64,000 nucleotides of DNA from Candidatus Opimibacter skivensis (GCA_016722045.1 JADKGY010000029.1:620001-684000); one strand, 5' to 3'; shown: positions 8,327 to 17,685, counted from the stretch's first letter. The notes: generated from the sequence alone by a model not told the origin. Program-made: numbers and translations.

Positions 8327-9301
8327 TCAATGATCTCTGCTCATAAGGTCATTGGAAAACGATTTCAAAGTAGATATATTCAGAAATGACAAGGAGTCAA
8401 TGGATTCCACAGCTTGTTTAAAATAGTGTTGTTGTATTTGGTTGGCATACGTTTCAACGTTTAAGGATTTATATTTTTCCAAAATAAAATTGATATCACC
8501 TGTTGATGAGGCTGCCGTGTATGCTTTCGTGAAATTGTCCTGTTCAGAAGAACTTAACGAGTTATATGCATGGACGTATAGGAAATTCTTTTTGCCCCTA
8601 AGTATATCGCCTCCCGTTTGCTTTCCGGTGAGCTTTGAATCACCAAAAACATCAAGTATATCATCGCGGACCTGAAATGCAATGCCGATATTTTCACCAT
8701 ACTTATAAAGGATGTCTGCAACTTCAGCGGAAGCCCCGGCTAAGAGAGACCCGATTTTTAAGCAAGTCCCAAGTAAGCAGGCCGTTTTCCTTCTGATCAT
8801 CTCAATATAGTCCTTTTCGGAAGGAGAATCAAAATGCTCAAAATCCATGTCCATCTGCTGTCCTTCACAGATGATCAATGCCGCTGAGGACATCGCAGAA
8901 CAAATCGCAGAGCCCGTATTATTTTTTCTACCCGCTTCAAGTAAGAGTTCAAAACATTTGATGAGCATGGCATCCCCACTAAGAATAGCCAGGTTTCGAC
9001 CAAATTTGATATGGACTGTTTCAATGCCTCGTCTCAAAGCAGCTTCATCCATAATATCATCATGCATAAGGCTGAAATTGTGAAAGTATTCTAATGCAAG
9101 TGCAGCTGGAAGGGCAGGTGAAATATCTTCATGCCATTGATTATATGCCATCAGCAAGAAAACCGGTCGTATACGTTTTCCACCCATTCTATTTATATAC
9201 CGAATAGGGGCATAAAGCGTATCGGGATCACCCTTCAACTGATGATCTTCAAGATAGATTTCAAATGTTTTAGCTAACGAAGCATAATCCAATTGGCTCA
9301 T
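8327..9301 (-). CDS. Polyprenyl (trans-isoprenyl) diphosphate synthase
   Basis: Chain-elongating prenyltransferase of 324 residues that condenses IPP with allylic diphosphates. The first aspartate-rich motif is DDIMD (residues 81-85) followed by the RRG of the family. The second is DDILDVFGD (from residue 213). GGKRIRP at residues 40-46 is the IPP-binding region. Such enzymes make geranylgeranyl or longer chains for quinone or carotenoid use; product length cannot be called safely. Start ATG at 9301 is 18 bp from a 20-bp palindrome shared with the divergent amidohydrolase gene. Confidence 0.92.
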   Translation of the reverse strand: MSQLDYASLAKTFEIYLEDHQLKGDPDTLYAPIRYINRMGGKRIRPVFLLMAYNQWHEDISPALPAALALEYFHNFSLMHDDIMDEAALRRGIETVHIKFGRNLAILSGDAMLIKCFELLLEAGRKNNTGSAICSAMSSAALIICEGQQMDMDFEHFDSPSEKDYIEMIRRKTACLLGTCLKIGSLLAGASAEVADILYKYGENIGIAFQVRDDILDVFGDSKLTGKQTGGDILRGKKNFLYVHAYNSLSSSEQDNFTKAYTAASSTGDINFILEKYKSLNVETYANQIQQHYFKQAVESIDSLSFLNISTLKSFSNDLMSRDH

Positions 9302-9319
9302 TCCTTTTTATCGTATAGT

Positions 9320-9339
9320 TTTACTTTCATGAAAGTAAA
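9320..9339. promoter_or_regulatory. 20-bp perfect palindrome between divergent genes (operator-like)
   Basis: The half-site TTTACTTTCA is followed directly by its exact reverse complement TGAAAGTAAA. It lies in the short divergent gap between the polyprenyl synthase (ATG at 9301, minus) and the amidohydrolase, and it overlaps the upstream candidate ATG (9329) of the latter. Size and symmetry fit a dimeric repressor site controlling both genes, but no regulator is encoded nearby. Confidence 0.45.
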
Positions 9340-11074
9340 GATGCAAAATAAATGGTCTCATACGGTTTATATCCTGACGATGATTTTATTATTGGCTTCC
9401 TGTCATGATCAGGGAAACAGTAAGTTAAAAGCAGATTTGATTTTATACCATGCCTTTGTGTATCCTGTCAAGGGTGAACCTATAGAAAATGGAGCTGTTG
9501 TAATATCAAATGGAAAGATTATAGCCATCGGTACAACAGAGGATATTTTAAAAGAATGGAAGGCGTACGCAATTGAATCGATTGATTGTCAGGGTGAATT
9601 CCTTATGCCTGGATTTATTGAAGGTCACGGGCACTTCAGTTCCATGGGATTTAATCTGATCAATGTAGACTTGATGCAAACCCATAGCTGGAATGAAATT
9701 ATAGACAGTGTGGCCAACAGAGTACGTAAGGCAAAACCAGGAGAGTGGATTACAGGACGAGGCTGGCACCAGGAAAAGTGGAATGTGCCTGTGGATCGAA
9801 ATGTAAATGGATATCCATACAATAATTTATTGAACGAGATTTCTCCGAACAATCCGGTAATACTGGGCCATGCAAGTGGACATTCGTTGATCGCTAATGA
9901 AGCGGCAATGAGAATAGCCGGCATATCCAGGGAAACTGCTGATCCTGTCGGTGGGCGAATAGTCAGAGATAAATCAGGAGTTGCTCTTGGTGTGTTCGAA
10001 GAACGGGCAATGGATCTTATTAAAAATCCTTATCAGGAGATTTTAAACAGGCTACCTGAAAAGGAAAAAAGGGATCTGTGGCTGAAAGCCATTTCGAAAT
10101 CCCAAGTTGAATGTCTTCAGCATGGCATCACGACTTTTGAAGATGCAGGTGCCACAATAAAAGAAATCAATTGGTATAATGATCTTGCAAAGCATGACAG
10201 TCTTGACATCCGTTTGTGGGTCATGGCGAGACACGAATATGATACATTGAAAGATCTCATGTCTAATTTTCCCATTCTACGATCAGGAAAAGATATGTTT
10301 ACGTGCAACGCGCTTAAAACATACATAGATGGGGCTTTGGGTTCATATGGTGCATGGCTTTTAGAACCCTATGCGGATAAACCTGGGTTTACAGGACAGA
10401 ATACAACCCCTCTTTCACAAATAAAAAACACCGCCGAATTAGCAATGGACCACGATATGCAGATGTGTGTTCATGCCATCGGTGATCGTGGTAATCGGGA
10501 AGTGTTGAATATTTATGAAGAGGTAATGAAAGAGCACCCGGAAAAAAAGGACTTGCGGTGGCGTATTGAACATGCGCAACACATCGATCCGGCAGACATG
10601 CCACGCTTTAAACAATTGGGTGTGATAGCAGCGATGCAAGGGATACATTGCACCTCAGATGCTCCTTTTGTTGTCAAGCGGCTTGGCGAAGAAAGAGCTC
10701 GCACCGGAGCTTATGCATGGAGAAGTCTATTGGACGAGGGCGTAGTTATCGCCAATGGAACTGATGCCCCGGTGGAACATGTAGATCCTATTCCAAATAT
10801 TTATGCATCTGTAACCCGAAAGAGACTTGACAATGGAATGACCTTTTTCCCAGAACAGGCGATGACACGAAAGGAAGTTATTTATTCTTATACCCTTGCA
10901 AATGCATATGCTGCAAAAGAGGATGATATCAAGGGCAGCCTTGAGCCCGGCAAGTGGGCGGATATTGTTTTACTTTCAAAAAATTTATTGACTTGTCCAA
11001 ATGACAGTATCCCGATGATAAAAGTAAACATGACGATGGTCGGAGGGAAAATAAAATTTACGAATAACGAGTGA
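9329..11074 (+). CDS. Lipoprotein amidohydrolase, YtcJ/Amidohydro_3-like
   Basis: Metal-dependent hydrolase of the amidohydrolase superfamily, about 581 residues. The N-terminus is a lipoprotein signal with lipobox LLAS-C (Cys25 from this start), so it is probably membrane-anchored. The HxH metal motif is in FIEGHGHF. Later ligands are likely in HAIGDRGNREVL, RWRIEHAQHI and the terminal-Asp region NGTDAPVEHVDP. YtcJ-like proteins have poorly known substrates. Starts at 9329 or 9341 are both plausible; a start at 9293 would overlap the divergent gene. The last codons run into an ACGA-rich short repeat. Confidence 0.87.
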   Translation: MKVKMQNKWSHTVYILTMILLLASCHDQGNSKLKADLILYHAFVYPVKGEPIENGAVVISNGKIIAIGTTEDILKEWKAYAIESIDCQGEFLMPGFIEGHGHFSSMGFNLINVDLMQTHSWNEIIDSVANRVRKAKPGEWITGRGWHQEKWNVPVDRNVNGYPYNNLLNEISPNNPVILGHASGHSLIANEAAMRIAGISRETADPVGGRIVRDKSGVALGVFEERAMDLIKNPYQEILNRLPEKEKRDLWLKAISKSQVECLQHGITTFEDAGATIKEINWYNDLAKHDSLDIRLWVMARHEYDTLKDLMSNFPILRSGKDMFTCNALKTYIDGALGSYGAWLLEPYADKPGFTGQNTTPLSQIKNTAELAMDHDMQMCVHAIGDRGNREVLNIYEEVMKEHPEKKDLRWRIEHAQHIDPADMPRFKQLGVIAAMQGIHCTSDAPFVVKRLGEERARTGAYAWRSLLDEGVVIANGTDAPVEHVDPIPNIYASVTRKRLDNGMTFFPEQAMTRKEVIYSYTLANAYAAKEDDIKGSLEPGKWADIVLLSKNLLTCPNDSIPMIKVNMTMVGGKIKFTNNE

Positions 11075-11084
11075 CGAATTACGA
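11060..11084. repeat. Short 8-bp-period repeat over the amidohydrolase stop codon
   Basis: About three degenerate units of ACGAATAA/ACGAGTG/ACGAATT span the last codons and the stop (11072-11074). It resembles the GAGTAACG array at 18921. Confidence 0.5.
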
Positions 11085-11146
11085 TTTTGAATTTTGGATT
11101 TTAGAAAACCAGTAATCTTAAATTCCAACTACAAATGAATTAGGAT

Positions 11147-12151
11147 TTATTTTTTGAGATCCATTAAACTCATGGCTGCCTTTGCAATTTCATTTAGATC
11201 ATGATTGAGGATACATTTGAAATGTCCTTTTGGACATTTATCAAAACCGAGTTTTGTGCATGGGCGGCAATTCAGTTCTTTCTGTTCGAATGATATCCAT
11301 TTTATATTTTCATTTCCATAATAAGGATACATTCCAAAAGCAGGAATTGTATTTCCCCAAATCACGACCTGCGGTTTTTTCAATGCTGCAGCTATGTGCA
11401 TCAGACCAGTGTCATGCGTGATGATCGCAGCCGATTGGTTTAAGATTGAAGCAGATTGGAATATATCAAAAATTCCACATGCTGATTTAATATGCTCTGA
11501 ACTTGATTTGTTAAGAATTTCTTCGGCTTTTGGAATTTCCTGTTTTCCACCTAAGAGAATGACAGGCAAGTTCAACAACTCAGAAAGCTGAACAATTTGA
11601 TCAGATGTCAGACATTTGGTGTTGTAAGTAGCTCCAATTACAATGGATACAAACGTGCCCGGTTTAAATACAAATTTTTCAAAAGTGTTTATGGCACTTT
11701 CCGGGGGAATATTAAAATCAAGCCCTTGTTGATCATTTTGAATTCCAAGAAATTTTATTGCATTCATGTAACGATCCACAATATGCCTTTCCGGCAACCT
11801 GTTAATTTTAAAATTGACCATCAGCCATTTTTCAAAATTCAATTTTTGGAAAGAATGGAATGGCTTTTTGAGGGCAAATTTTATTCGCCGGGTCCGAATA
11901 TTGTGATGCAGATCAATAATGTGATCATAGTTTTCCTGCCTTAAACTTCTGATCATCTGCTCAAAATCTTCGGTTAAGGTTATAACTTTTTTGACATATG
12001 GATTTTTTGATATAATAGATTCAAATGCTGGTTTCGTCAGGTAATGAATTTCAGCACCCGACTGATTGTGAATAGTTCTTAGTACAGGTGTCGTCAACAC
12101 GATGTCTCCGATAGAACTAAAACGGATCACTAGTATTTTCAAGGGTAACAT
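11147..12151 (-). CDS. Glycosyltransferase family 9 (heptosyltransferase-like)
   Basis: Predicted cytoplasmic-face transferase of 334 residues with the GT-B fold of ADP-heptose:LPS transferases. The N-terminus LKILVIRFSSIGDIVLTTPVLR matches the family. The C-terminal half carries AAIITHDTGLMHIAAALKKP and VIWGNTIPAFGMYPYYG, the nucleotide-sugar-binding face. A C-terminal Cys cluster (CRPCTKLGFDKCPKGHFKC) is also typical of GT9 proteins. Probably adds a sugar to lipopolysaccharide core; donor and acceptor are not known. Monocistronic by context, convergent with the amidohydrolase. Confidence 0.88.
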   Translation of the reverse strand: MLPLKILVIRFSSIGDIVLTTPVLRTIHNQSGAEIHYLTKPAFESIISKNPYVKKVITLTEDFEQMIRSLRQENYDHIIDLHHNIRTRRIKFALKKPFHSFQKLNFEKWLMVNFKINRLPERHIVDRYMNAIKFLGIQNDQQGLDFNIPPESAINTFEKFVFKPGTFVSIVIGATYNTKCLTSDQIVQLSELLNLPVILLGGKQEIPKAEEILNKSSSEHIKSACGIFDIFQSASILNQSAAIITHDTGLMHIAAALKKPQVVIWGNTIPAFGMYPYYGNENIKWISFEQKELNCRPCTKLGFDKCPKGHFKCILNHDLNEIAKAAMSLMDLKK

Positions 12152-12190
12152 CCTTTAAAGATAGACACTGTGTTGTGAGAAAAATGTATT

Positions 12191-12219
12191 AAAAAAGCGG
12201 GGACGAGCCCCGCTTTTTT
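12191..12219. terminator. Bidirectional intrinsic terminator after the M4 protease gene
   Basis: A perfect 12-bp stem (AAAAAAGCGGGG with CCCCGCTTTTTT) around the 5-nt loop ACGAG. It gives a GC hairpin with a T run on either strand. It lies 40 bp past the stop of the protease gene (12259) and upstream of the glycosyltransferase gene. Confidence 0.85.
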
Positions 12220-12258
12220 ATTTGTTCATCTGCGTATCCGAAGGTGAATCAACACTCT

Positions 12259-15200
12259 TTATTGTTTCACAAATTTCAACGAAGCCATTCTTCCTGACTC
12301 ATCTGTCATTTGGAGTAAATACATACCTGCAGCCAATCCTTCAACGGATATTTTGTGGTCAGCCAGGAATTGACCCTGAAGAACTTTTCTGCCGCTTAAC
12401 TCTGAAATTGTATAACCGGTCAATTGTAAAGAGGATTCTGACTCAATGTTGATAAATTCTGATGCCGGATGAGGGTATAGTCTCAGGTCATTTGTCAGGC
12501 TTATATCCTTTGTTGCTGTAAAGTCACGATTTCCAACATTGAACCAAACGCCTTTTTGGGCTCCTGAAATCAACAAGACTTCTGAATTCACAACAGGGAG
12601 AGTTTTGTCAGAAGACTGGACATTGATAGTAGCCAATAATGGGCTACCATTGTCATCATTTGTAAACAGGATTTTATCATCCAGACGGGAATAGCTAGGA
12701 AATCCTATCGTATTGTTGTGGAAGATATTGTTGGCGACCCCACTTTCAATATTGGCAGCAACAACCCAATAATCAGTCTGAAGGTTTCCGGAATTATCAA
12801 AGAAATCTTCTAAAAAATCGAAGGTTATGATGAAAGGTGAATTCTTTGAAAATGATGGATTCCCTATCGAAACATTTTCAGGAAGATTTGAATATAACTT
12901 TCCTATCAGTCCATCAGCAAATTGAACTGACGAACGATTCCAAACATTGATAAAAGAAATATCCCAATATTCAATACCATTTCCAAAAGAACTTTCGATC
13001 TGATTGAACGCATCATACATGATGTATTCGCCTGTATAATCCCATTCCATAGCATCTGAATAAAGAACGCCCCCTGCGTTAATACCACCGGCAGTTGTAG
13101 GATTGTACAGGGTGAATGTATTTGAAGTCTGGCTATTATAGTCATATACATTGATTTCATTTGTCAGGTTACTTGTGGTAAAAGCTATTTTACTTCCGTC
13201 TTTGGACACTACAACATTACGCCATATGCCCTGCGGATTATTCTCGACATAAGATGAATTGAAAGACAACCCGCCGGACCAATTGAATGTCAATAATATC
13301 ATATTGTTCTCGTCATCTATGTATACACAAGCCGTTCCATCATCCGTAAAACTAGGTCGACTGATCGGAGCACGAACATTCATTTTTACAAACTGTGACG
13401 GATTTGCGGGAGGCACAAAATATAAATCAGTCTCTCCCTGATCTGTAGCCAGGATAAAATCTGCGCCACCATTGGTATCAATGTCATCCTGGTGATCATC
13501 TCCCTGTCCTGCACCAATACCTACCTGATCAAAAGCTGTATGTCCTGCTGCAACTTCAGTACTTCCCGCTCCGAACAAATCAGTTGCTGCTTTTTCAACT
13601 GCAAGACGCATATCGATAAATTGTGAGGATTTCACCAGATAATCTGTCAATGCTTTGTAATACACCTGTTCTGCTTTAGTCTTACCTATTGCAGTTGCAA
13701 AAAGAAAAAAAGCTTTGTTTGGAATTCCGCTATTGATATGAACACCGCCATTGTCCTGATCCGGGGAGAGATTTTGGTATTCATTCATATGCGCAGGTTG
13801 CCATCCGTGGTCATTTGGTCCCGAACCTCCATTATGCGGATCAGAGAGATCTCTTAGCGCACCGGAAGGAAAAAAATTAAGTTTGACAACATCCTCACCC
13901 ATTTTCCAGTCATCTCTGTCGATCATAGAGCCGAAGACATCAGCATAGGATTCATTGAGGGCTCCCGACTGACTTAAGTATTCAAGGTTTGCCGTGCTAC
14001 CAATGACACCATGTGACATTTCATGGCCTCCTACATCCAGTCCTTTTGCAAGCTGGGTAAATGCAACATCCCCATTTCCATAGTACATGGCTGCCCCATT
14101 CCAGAATGCATTATCCATGTTGTTATCATTTGCATCAGTGACGTTGATGATTGATATAATGTTTCCGCCATTTCCATTGATGGATTTGCGATTGAATGTA
14201 GTTTTAAAATATTCAAATGCCTGGCCGGCGTTAAAGTGTGCACTTACCTCCAGATTTTTCCAATTGTTAGTTGTATTTGATACCTGTACTATGCCAAAGC
14301 TTGACTGTTGGGGTGAAGAATTCTGTGCGTCTACGGTCCAGATGACGCCTACAGGATCATTTGGCATCACGGATTGTGAAGGTTGGAATATAGTTGTCCT
14401 GCTAGCGTCAATCATAAAAATATTCGAACCGACCTGGTATCCGTTTACTGTTCGGTTTTGACCCAAAAGATCCTGATCTGTAGTGACCGTGGCACCATCA
14501 AGCACTGGCATCAATGCGTCTGCATCGGCATGATTGTATTCCTTTAAAGTCGTTGAGTGGCCGAGATTATGGTTGTACAATTCCATTGGAGCTATCGAAC
14601 AGGTCTCAGAGTAACCTTCCAGCACAGTAAGGCTAGTGGCATCAATGTATACTATCCAATGATCCATGGCATTGGGATACATCTCTATCTTATAAGCTAA
14701 AAGCAACTTTCCCTCTTTTGGAAACCAAATCAAAGAAGCAGCATCCTCAGGAATTTGCATTCCGGGGAGCATCGGATATTGCTGGAAGTGAACATTCTTT
14801 GATTGCAAATACGATTTAGTAGCTGCAAGTGCTTGTTCTTTTGAAACGGATTCAGGCAATTGTTCCGGAATTCTTCCAGTCCATGCAAACCCATTAAGGC
14901 TCTTAAGTTCCTCATTCATGATATGAAGGATTATGTCCTGGCCTTTAATAGGATATCCACTTAAAGTTTGCTGAACCCGAATGTGGGTTTGTTTCTGTTG
15001 ATCCGTGTTTTCGGTTACAGACGTCCAACTCAATCCAAGTGATTTTGTCTTATCAGGAATCGATAAAACATTTTGGATCACATTGGCCATTGAACTTCTT
15101 GATTGCCACAAATCATTTTGCTTCATTTCTATCCAGAAACTACCTGAATTCAGAATTTTAAAAGATGCTACATCTTTATTTACTGAAAGAATAGAAGGGC

Positions 15201-15381
15201 CCTGATGGAGAGAAATTGGCATTGCAATTCTTCCGGGACTCATGCTCGAATTGATTGCTTTGGATATTTGCAATGGCTGAGGTGCAACGAAAGGTGAGTT
15301 CGTGAGATTTTTAAAGGAGCTCTGACTTTGTACTCCTGCAACAAATCCAAAAAAAGCGAGGATTGAAATAAAGATTCTCAT
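12259..15381 (-). CDS. M4 (thermolysin-like) metalloprotease with beta-propeller and T9SS sorting domain
   Basis: Secreted zinc endopeptidase of 1040 residues. A signal peptide (residues 1-~19) and an FTP/PepSY-like propeptide (to ~270) precede the catalytic domain. Zinc site: H453-E-M-S-H457 and third ligand Glu477 in NESYADVFG. The active-site helices look intact. Residues ~650-950 hold a WD40/TolB-like propeller region (ATDQGETDLYF, RPSFTDDGTACVYI). The C-terminus (~965-1040) is a type A T9SS sorting domain (LYPHPASEFINIE ... GMYLLQMTDESG). Its start overlaps the stop of the upstream lipoprotein gene by 4 bp, so the two form an operon. Likely cell-surface or extracellular protease. Confidence 0.93.
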   Translation of the reverse strand: MRIFISILAFFGFVAGVQSQSSFKNLTNSPFVAPQPLQISKAINSSMSPGRIAMPISLHQGPSILSVNKDVASFKILNSGSFWIEMKQNDLWQSRSSMANVIQNVLSIPDKTKSLGLSWTSVTENTDQQKQTHIRVQQTLSGYPIKGQDIILHIMNEELKSLNGFAWTGRIPEQLPESVSKEQALAATKSYLQSKNVHFQQYPMLPGMQIPEDAASLIWFPKEGKLLLAYKIEMYPNAMDHWIVYIDATSLTVLEGYSETCSIAPMELYNHNLGHSTTLKEYNHADADALMPVLDGATVTTDQDLLGQNRTVNGYQVGSNIFMIDASRTTIFQPSQSVMPNDPVGVIWTVDAQNSSPQQSSFGIVQVSNTTNNWKNLEVSAHFNAGQAFEYFKTTFNRKSINGNGGNIISIINVTDANDNNMDNAFWNGAAMYYGNGDVAFTQLAKGLDVGGHEMSHGVIGSTANLEYLSQSGALNESYADVFGSMIDRDDWKMGEDVVKLNFFPSGALRDLSDPHNGGSGPNDHGWQPAHMNEYQNLSPDQDNGGVHINSGIPNKAFFLFATAIGKTKAEQVYYKALTDYLVKSSQFIDMRLAVEKAATDLFGAGSTEVAAGHTAFDQVGIGAGQGDDHQDDIDTNGGADFILATDQGETDLYFVPPANPSQFVKMNVRAPISRPSFTDDGTACVYIDDENNMILLTFNWSGGLSFNSSYVENNPQGIWRNVVVSKDGSKIAFTTSNLTNEINVYDYNSQTSNTFTLYNPTTAGGINAGGVLYSDAMEWDYTGEYIMYDAFNQIESSFGNGIEYWDISFINVWNRSSVQFADGLIGKLYSNLPENVSIGNPSFSKNSPFIITFDFLEDFFDNSGNLQTDYWVVAANIESGVANNIFHNNTIGFPSYSRLDDKILFTNDDNGSPLLATINVQSSDKTLPVVNSEVLLISGAQKGVWFNVGNRDFTATKDISLTNDLRLYPHPASEFINIESESSLQLTGYTISELSGRKVLQGQFLADHKISVEGLAAGMYLLQMTDESGRMASLKFVKQ

Positions 15382-15815
15382 GATTTCGGTTTTGATGATC
15401 TGAATAATAAGTTATAGTATGTAATTAAATTATCTTCAGGCTGAAACCCAGGTTTTCCCCACACGATACGATGATGACTTTTCTCATCCGGATGATAATC
15501 GATGAAATAATACAAATCACCTGGTTCATTATATGTTAAATCCTGAAGATTTAAAGATTTATAGTTCAGAAACAACTGGCTAGTCAGATTTCTTTTCCAC
15601 TGTTGTACGAAAACAACAGAAGAGTCCCGCCAAGGTCGCTGGAACAATCTTCCATCATCAAGAAGGACAAACTGGGTCACAGCGCCTGAAAAACCACCTC
15701 CTTGTCCGAATTCTATCTGTTTACCCTTATAGTGGAATGGGAAATCTGTTGAAGGATGGCAGCTCACCGCCAGCAGGAGCAGTGTCAGAGAGCAGAATAT
15801 AGCTATTCGCTTCAT
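15378..15815 (-). CDS. Small lipoprotein coupled to the M4 protease gene
   Basis: Unrecognised 145-residue protein. The N-terminus is a clear lipoprotein signal with lipobox LAVS-C19. The mature part contains a Gly-rich patch (EFGQGGGFSG) and several Trp and Tyr residues but no motif I can assign. It overlaps the start of the M4 protease gene by 4 bp (ATGA, 15378-15381), so the two are co-translated. It could be a chaperone, inhibitor or anchor for the protease, by analogy with other protease-lipoprotein pairs; this is inference only. Confidence 0.75.
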   Translation of the reverse strand: MKRIAIFCSLTLLLLAVSCHPSTDFPFHYKGKQIEFGQGGGFSGAVTQFVLLDDGRLFQRPWRDSSVVFVQQWKRNLTSQLFLNYKSLNLQDLTYNEPGDLYYFIDYHPDEKSHHRIVWGKPGFQPEDNLITYYNLLFRSSKPKS

Positions 15816-15899
15816 CCGGGTTAGATTATTAAGTGGTTAAAAAACTGTTAAGTCAGGCTCAAAGTTGATAATTTTAAATGATTTTACGTCTTATAGCGT

Positions 15900-15907
15900 T
15901 ATCTTTG
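15900..15907 (+). promoter_or_regulatory. -7 element for the Cys-rich secreted protein
   Basis: TATCTTTG matches TAnnTTTG and lies 37 bp before the ATG at 15944, implying a leader of about 30 nt. No clear -33 box. Confidence 0.5.
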
Positions 15908-15943
15908 GGATAACCGATTAAATCATATAAAAAAATAAATCCG

Positions 15944-16402
15944 ATGAAAAAATTTATTTTCTCATTTTTCCTTTTCTCTCTGATGGTATTTAGTGCAAAT
16001 GCTCAAAAAGCAGCTTGCTGTAAACCTGGAGGAAAATCTTCAGTATCATGTGAGATGAAAGCGCCATCTGCTGTCAGTGCTGAAAATTCTGCTGCTGCTG
16101 AAAAAGTAGCTGCAATGGATCAGAATATTGAAAAAAGAACAGATCCAATCACCGGGGCTGTGTCTTATGTTAGAAAAGAAACTGCTGTTGCTGATGGCTC
16201 AGTATCATTTGTAAGCCTGAGCTTTGATGCTTCTACAAATTCCTTTGTAAATGCTGCTCCTTCAATGATGGAAGAAAACCATAATTGTTCGATGAAGTCA
16301 ACCGGAAGTGGAAAATCATGCTGTGCCCAGGGTGCTGCATCAGGTAAGTCATGTTGTGCCGGAAAGGCAGCAAACGCAAAACCTGAGAAAACGAAGAGTT
16401 AA
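15944..16402 (+). CDS. Secreted Cys-pair-rich small protein
   Basis: Unrecognised 152-residue protein with a strong signal peptide (cleavage expected after ANA, residue ~20). The mature chain has vicinal Cys pairs at both ends: AACCKPGG and VSCEMK near the N-terminus, and SCCAQG and SCCAGKAA near the C-terminus, plus HNCSMKS. The middle is Ala/Ser-rich with a conserved-looking segment KRTDPITGAVSYVRKETA. Vicinal Cys suggests metal binding or disulfide-linked multimers. No redox CxxC active site is evident. Single gene with its own promoter and terminator. Confidence 0.8.
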   Translation: MKKFIFSFFLFSLMVFSANAQKAACCKPGGKSSVSCEMKAPSAVSAENSAAAEKVAAMDQNIEKRTDPITGAVSYVRKETAVADGSVSFVSLSFDASTNSFVNAAPSMMEENHNCSMKSTGSGKSCCAQGAASGKSCCAGKAANAKPEKTKS

Positions 16403-16425
16403 TTCGAAAGTTGATTGAGATATTG

Positions 16426-16454
16426 AAGCCGGTAGACATACCGGCTTTTTTTTT
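16426..16454 (+). terminator. Intrinsic terminator
   Basis: Perfect 9-bp stem AAGCCGGTA/TACCGGCTT with loop GACA followed by a T tract, 24 bp after the stop of the Cys-rich protein gene. Confidence 0.9.
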
Positions 16455-16535
16455 GTAAATGATTAATTATGAAGCCATTAACTCTCTTATTTCCCCAGAA
16501 TGACTCTGTCAATTTCTTTAACCCGAAGGACTTTA

Positions 16536-16543
16536 TATCTTTG
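16536..16543 (+). promoter_or_regulatory. -7 element for the cysteate-synthase-like operon
   Basis: TATCTTTG lies 48 bp before the ATG at 16591. It would drive the two-gene operon 16591-18919. Confidence 0.5.
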
Positions 16544-16590
16544 CACTACATCGCCATCGTAAAGGCAGTGGAAACAGGCAGCGATCAGGT

Positions 16591-17685
16591 ATGACTCAAC
16601 ATTCAACCAACCTCAAGCCACAGTGGGTCGATAACATCATGGAAACTGTTGGCAACACGCCTATGGTTAAACTCCACGGCCTGTCTCAATTATCGGGATG
16701 CCTTGTCCTTGCAAAACTTGAATCTTTTAATCCGGGACTTAGTGCCAAAGACCGCATAGGCCATGCTGTGATCGAGGCTGCTGAAAAGGACGGCCTCATC
16801 AAACCAGGCGGAACGATCATTGAATCGACATCAGGAAATACCGGTTATTCTGTCGCGATGGCTTGTATCGTTAAAGGATACAAGTGTATATTGACTACAA
16901 CGGATAAAAGTGCTGAAGAAAAAATCACCACGTTACGGGCACTTGGTGCTGAAGTAATCGTTTGCCCAAATCACGTTCCTTCAGACGATCCTCAGTCGTA
17001 CTATAGCCAGGCTGAGCGATTGGCAGCAGAAATTCCAAATTCATTTTATGTCAATCAATACTATAATGAAGCAAACCTTGACGCTCATTATCGCAGCACA
17101 GGCCCTGAATTGTGGAAACAAACAGGTGGATTGATCACACACTTCATGGCTACATGTGGTACTGGTGGAACAATATCAGGTTCTGGTCGCTACCTTAAAG
17201 AGCAAAACCCAAATATCAAAGTCATAGCTGTCGATGCAGAAGGATCGGTATTGACAAAATATCATCAGACCGGCGAATTGGATAAGAGTGAAATTCATTC
17301 GTATCAGCTTGAAGGTGTGGGAAAAAATATCATCCCTTCAAATGTTGAATTTGATATTATCGACAAGTTTATCAAAGTAGATGATCGGAGCAGTGCTTTC
17401 AGAGCTCGTCAATTGACAAAGAGTGAAGCGATTTTCGCAGGTTATAGCAGTGGTGCTGTAATAGAAGCGTTTATGCGCATGAGAAGAGAATTTAAACCAA
17501 GTGATGTCGTGGTGCTTTTATTTGCGGATCACGGAAGTAAATATCTAAGTAAGATTTATAATAACGGGTGGATGCAGAAGCAGGGCTTCATCAGGAAGAT
17601 CGCTGATTATGCACCCAGCTATCAGATACAACGCAGACTAGAACGCGTGTTTAATAAATACATCAAAAACTATGGAAATATTTGA
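16591..17685 (+). CDS. PLP-dependent cysteine-synthase-fold enzyme, probable cysteate synthase
   Basis: Fold-type II PLP enzyme of 364 residues. The Schiff-base lysine is K53 in NPGLSAKDRIGH, where ordinary CysK has NPGGSVKDR. The substrate-anion loop is ESTSGNTGYSVAM, and the PLP phosphate loop is CGTGGTISGSGRY. It overlaps the following alpha-oxoamine synthase gene by 14 bp, so the two are translationally coupled. In sulfonolipid-making Bacteroidota a cysteine-synthase homologue makes L-cysteate, which the partner condenses with an acyl thioester. The context therefore favours cysteate synthase over housekeeping cysteine synthase. A cystathionine-beta-synthase or plain CysK role is not excluded by sequence alone. 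Confidence 0.72.
   Translation: MTQHSTNLKPQWVDNIMETVGNTPMVKLHGLSQLSGCLVLAKLESFNPGLSAKDRIGHAVIEAAEKDGLIKPGGTIIESTSGNTGYSVAMACIVKGYKCILTTTDKSAEEKITTLRALGAEVIVCPNHVPSDDPQSYYSQAERLAAEIPNSFYVNQYYNEANLDAHYRSTGPELWKQTGGLITHFMATCGTGGTISGSGRYLKEQNPNIKVIAVDAEGSVLTKYHQTGELDKSEIHSYQLEGVGKNIIPSNVEFDIIDKFIKVDDRSSAFRARQLTKSEAIFAGYSSGAVIEAFMRMRREFKPSDVVVLLFADHGSKYLSKIYNNGWMQKQGFIRKIADYAPSYQIQRRLERVFNKYIKNYGNI

Noticed and set aside
14087..14461. 124-codon open frame opposite the M4 protease
   Set aside because: It is antisense to a clear protease reading frame with catalytic motifs; no start or domain signal of its own.
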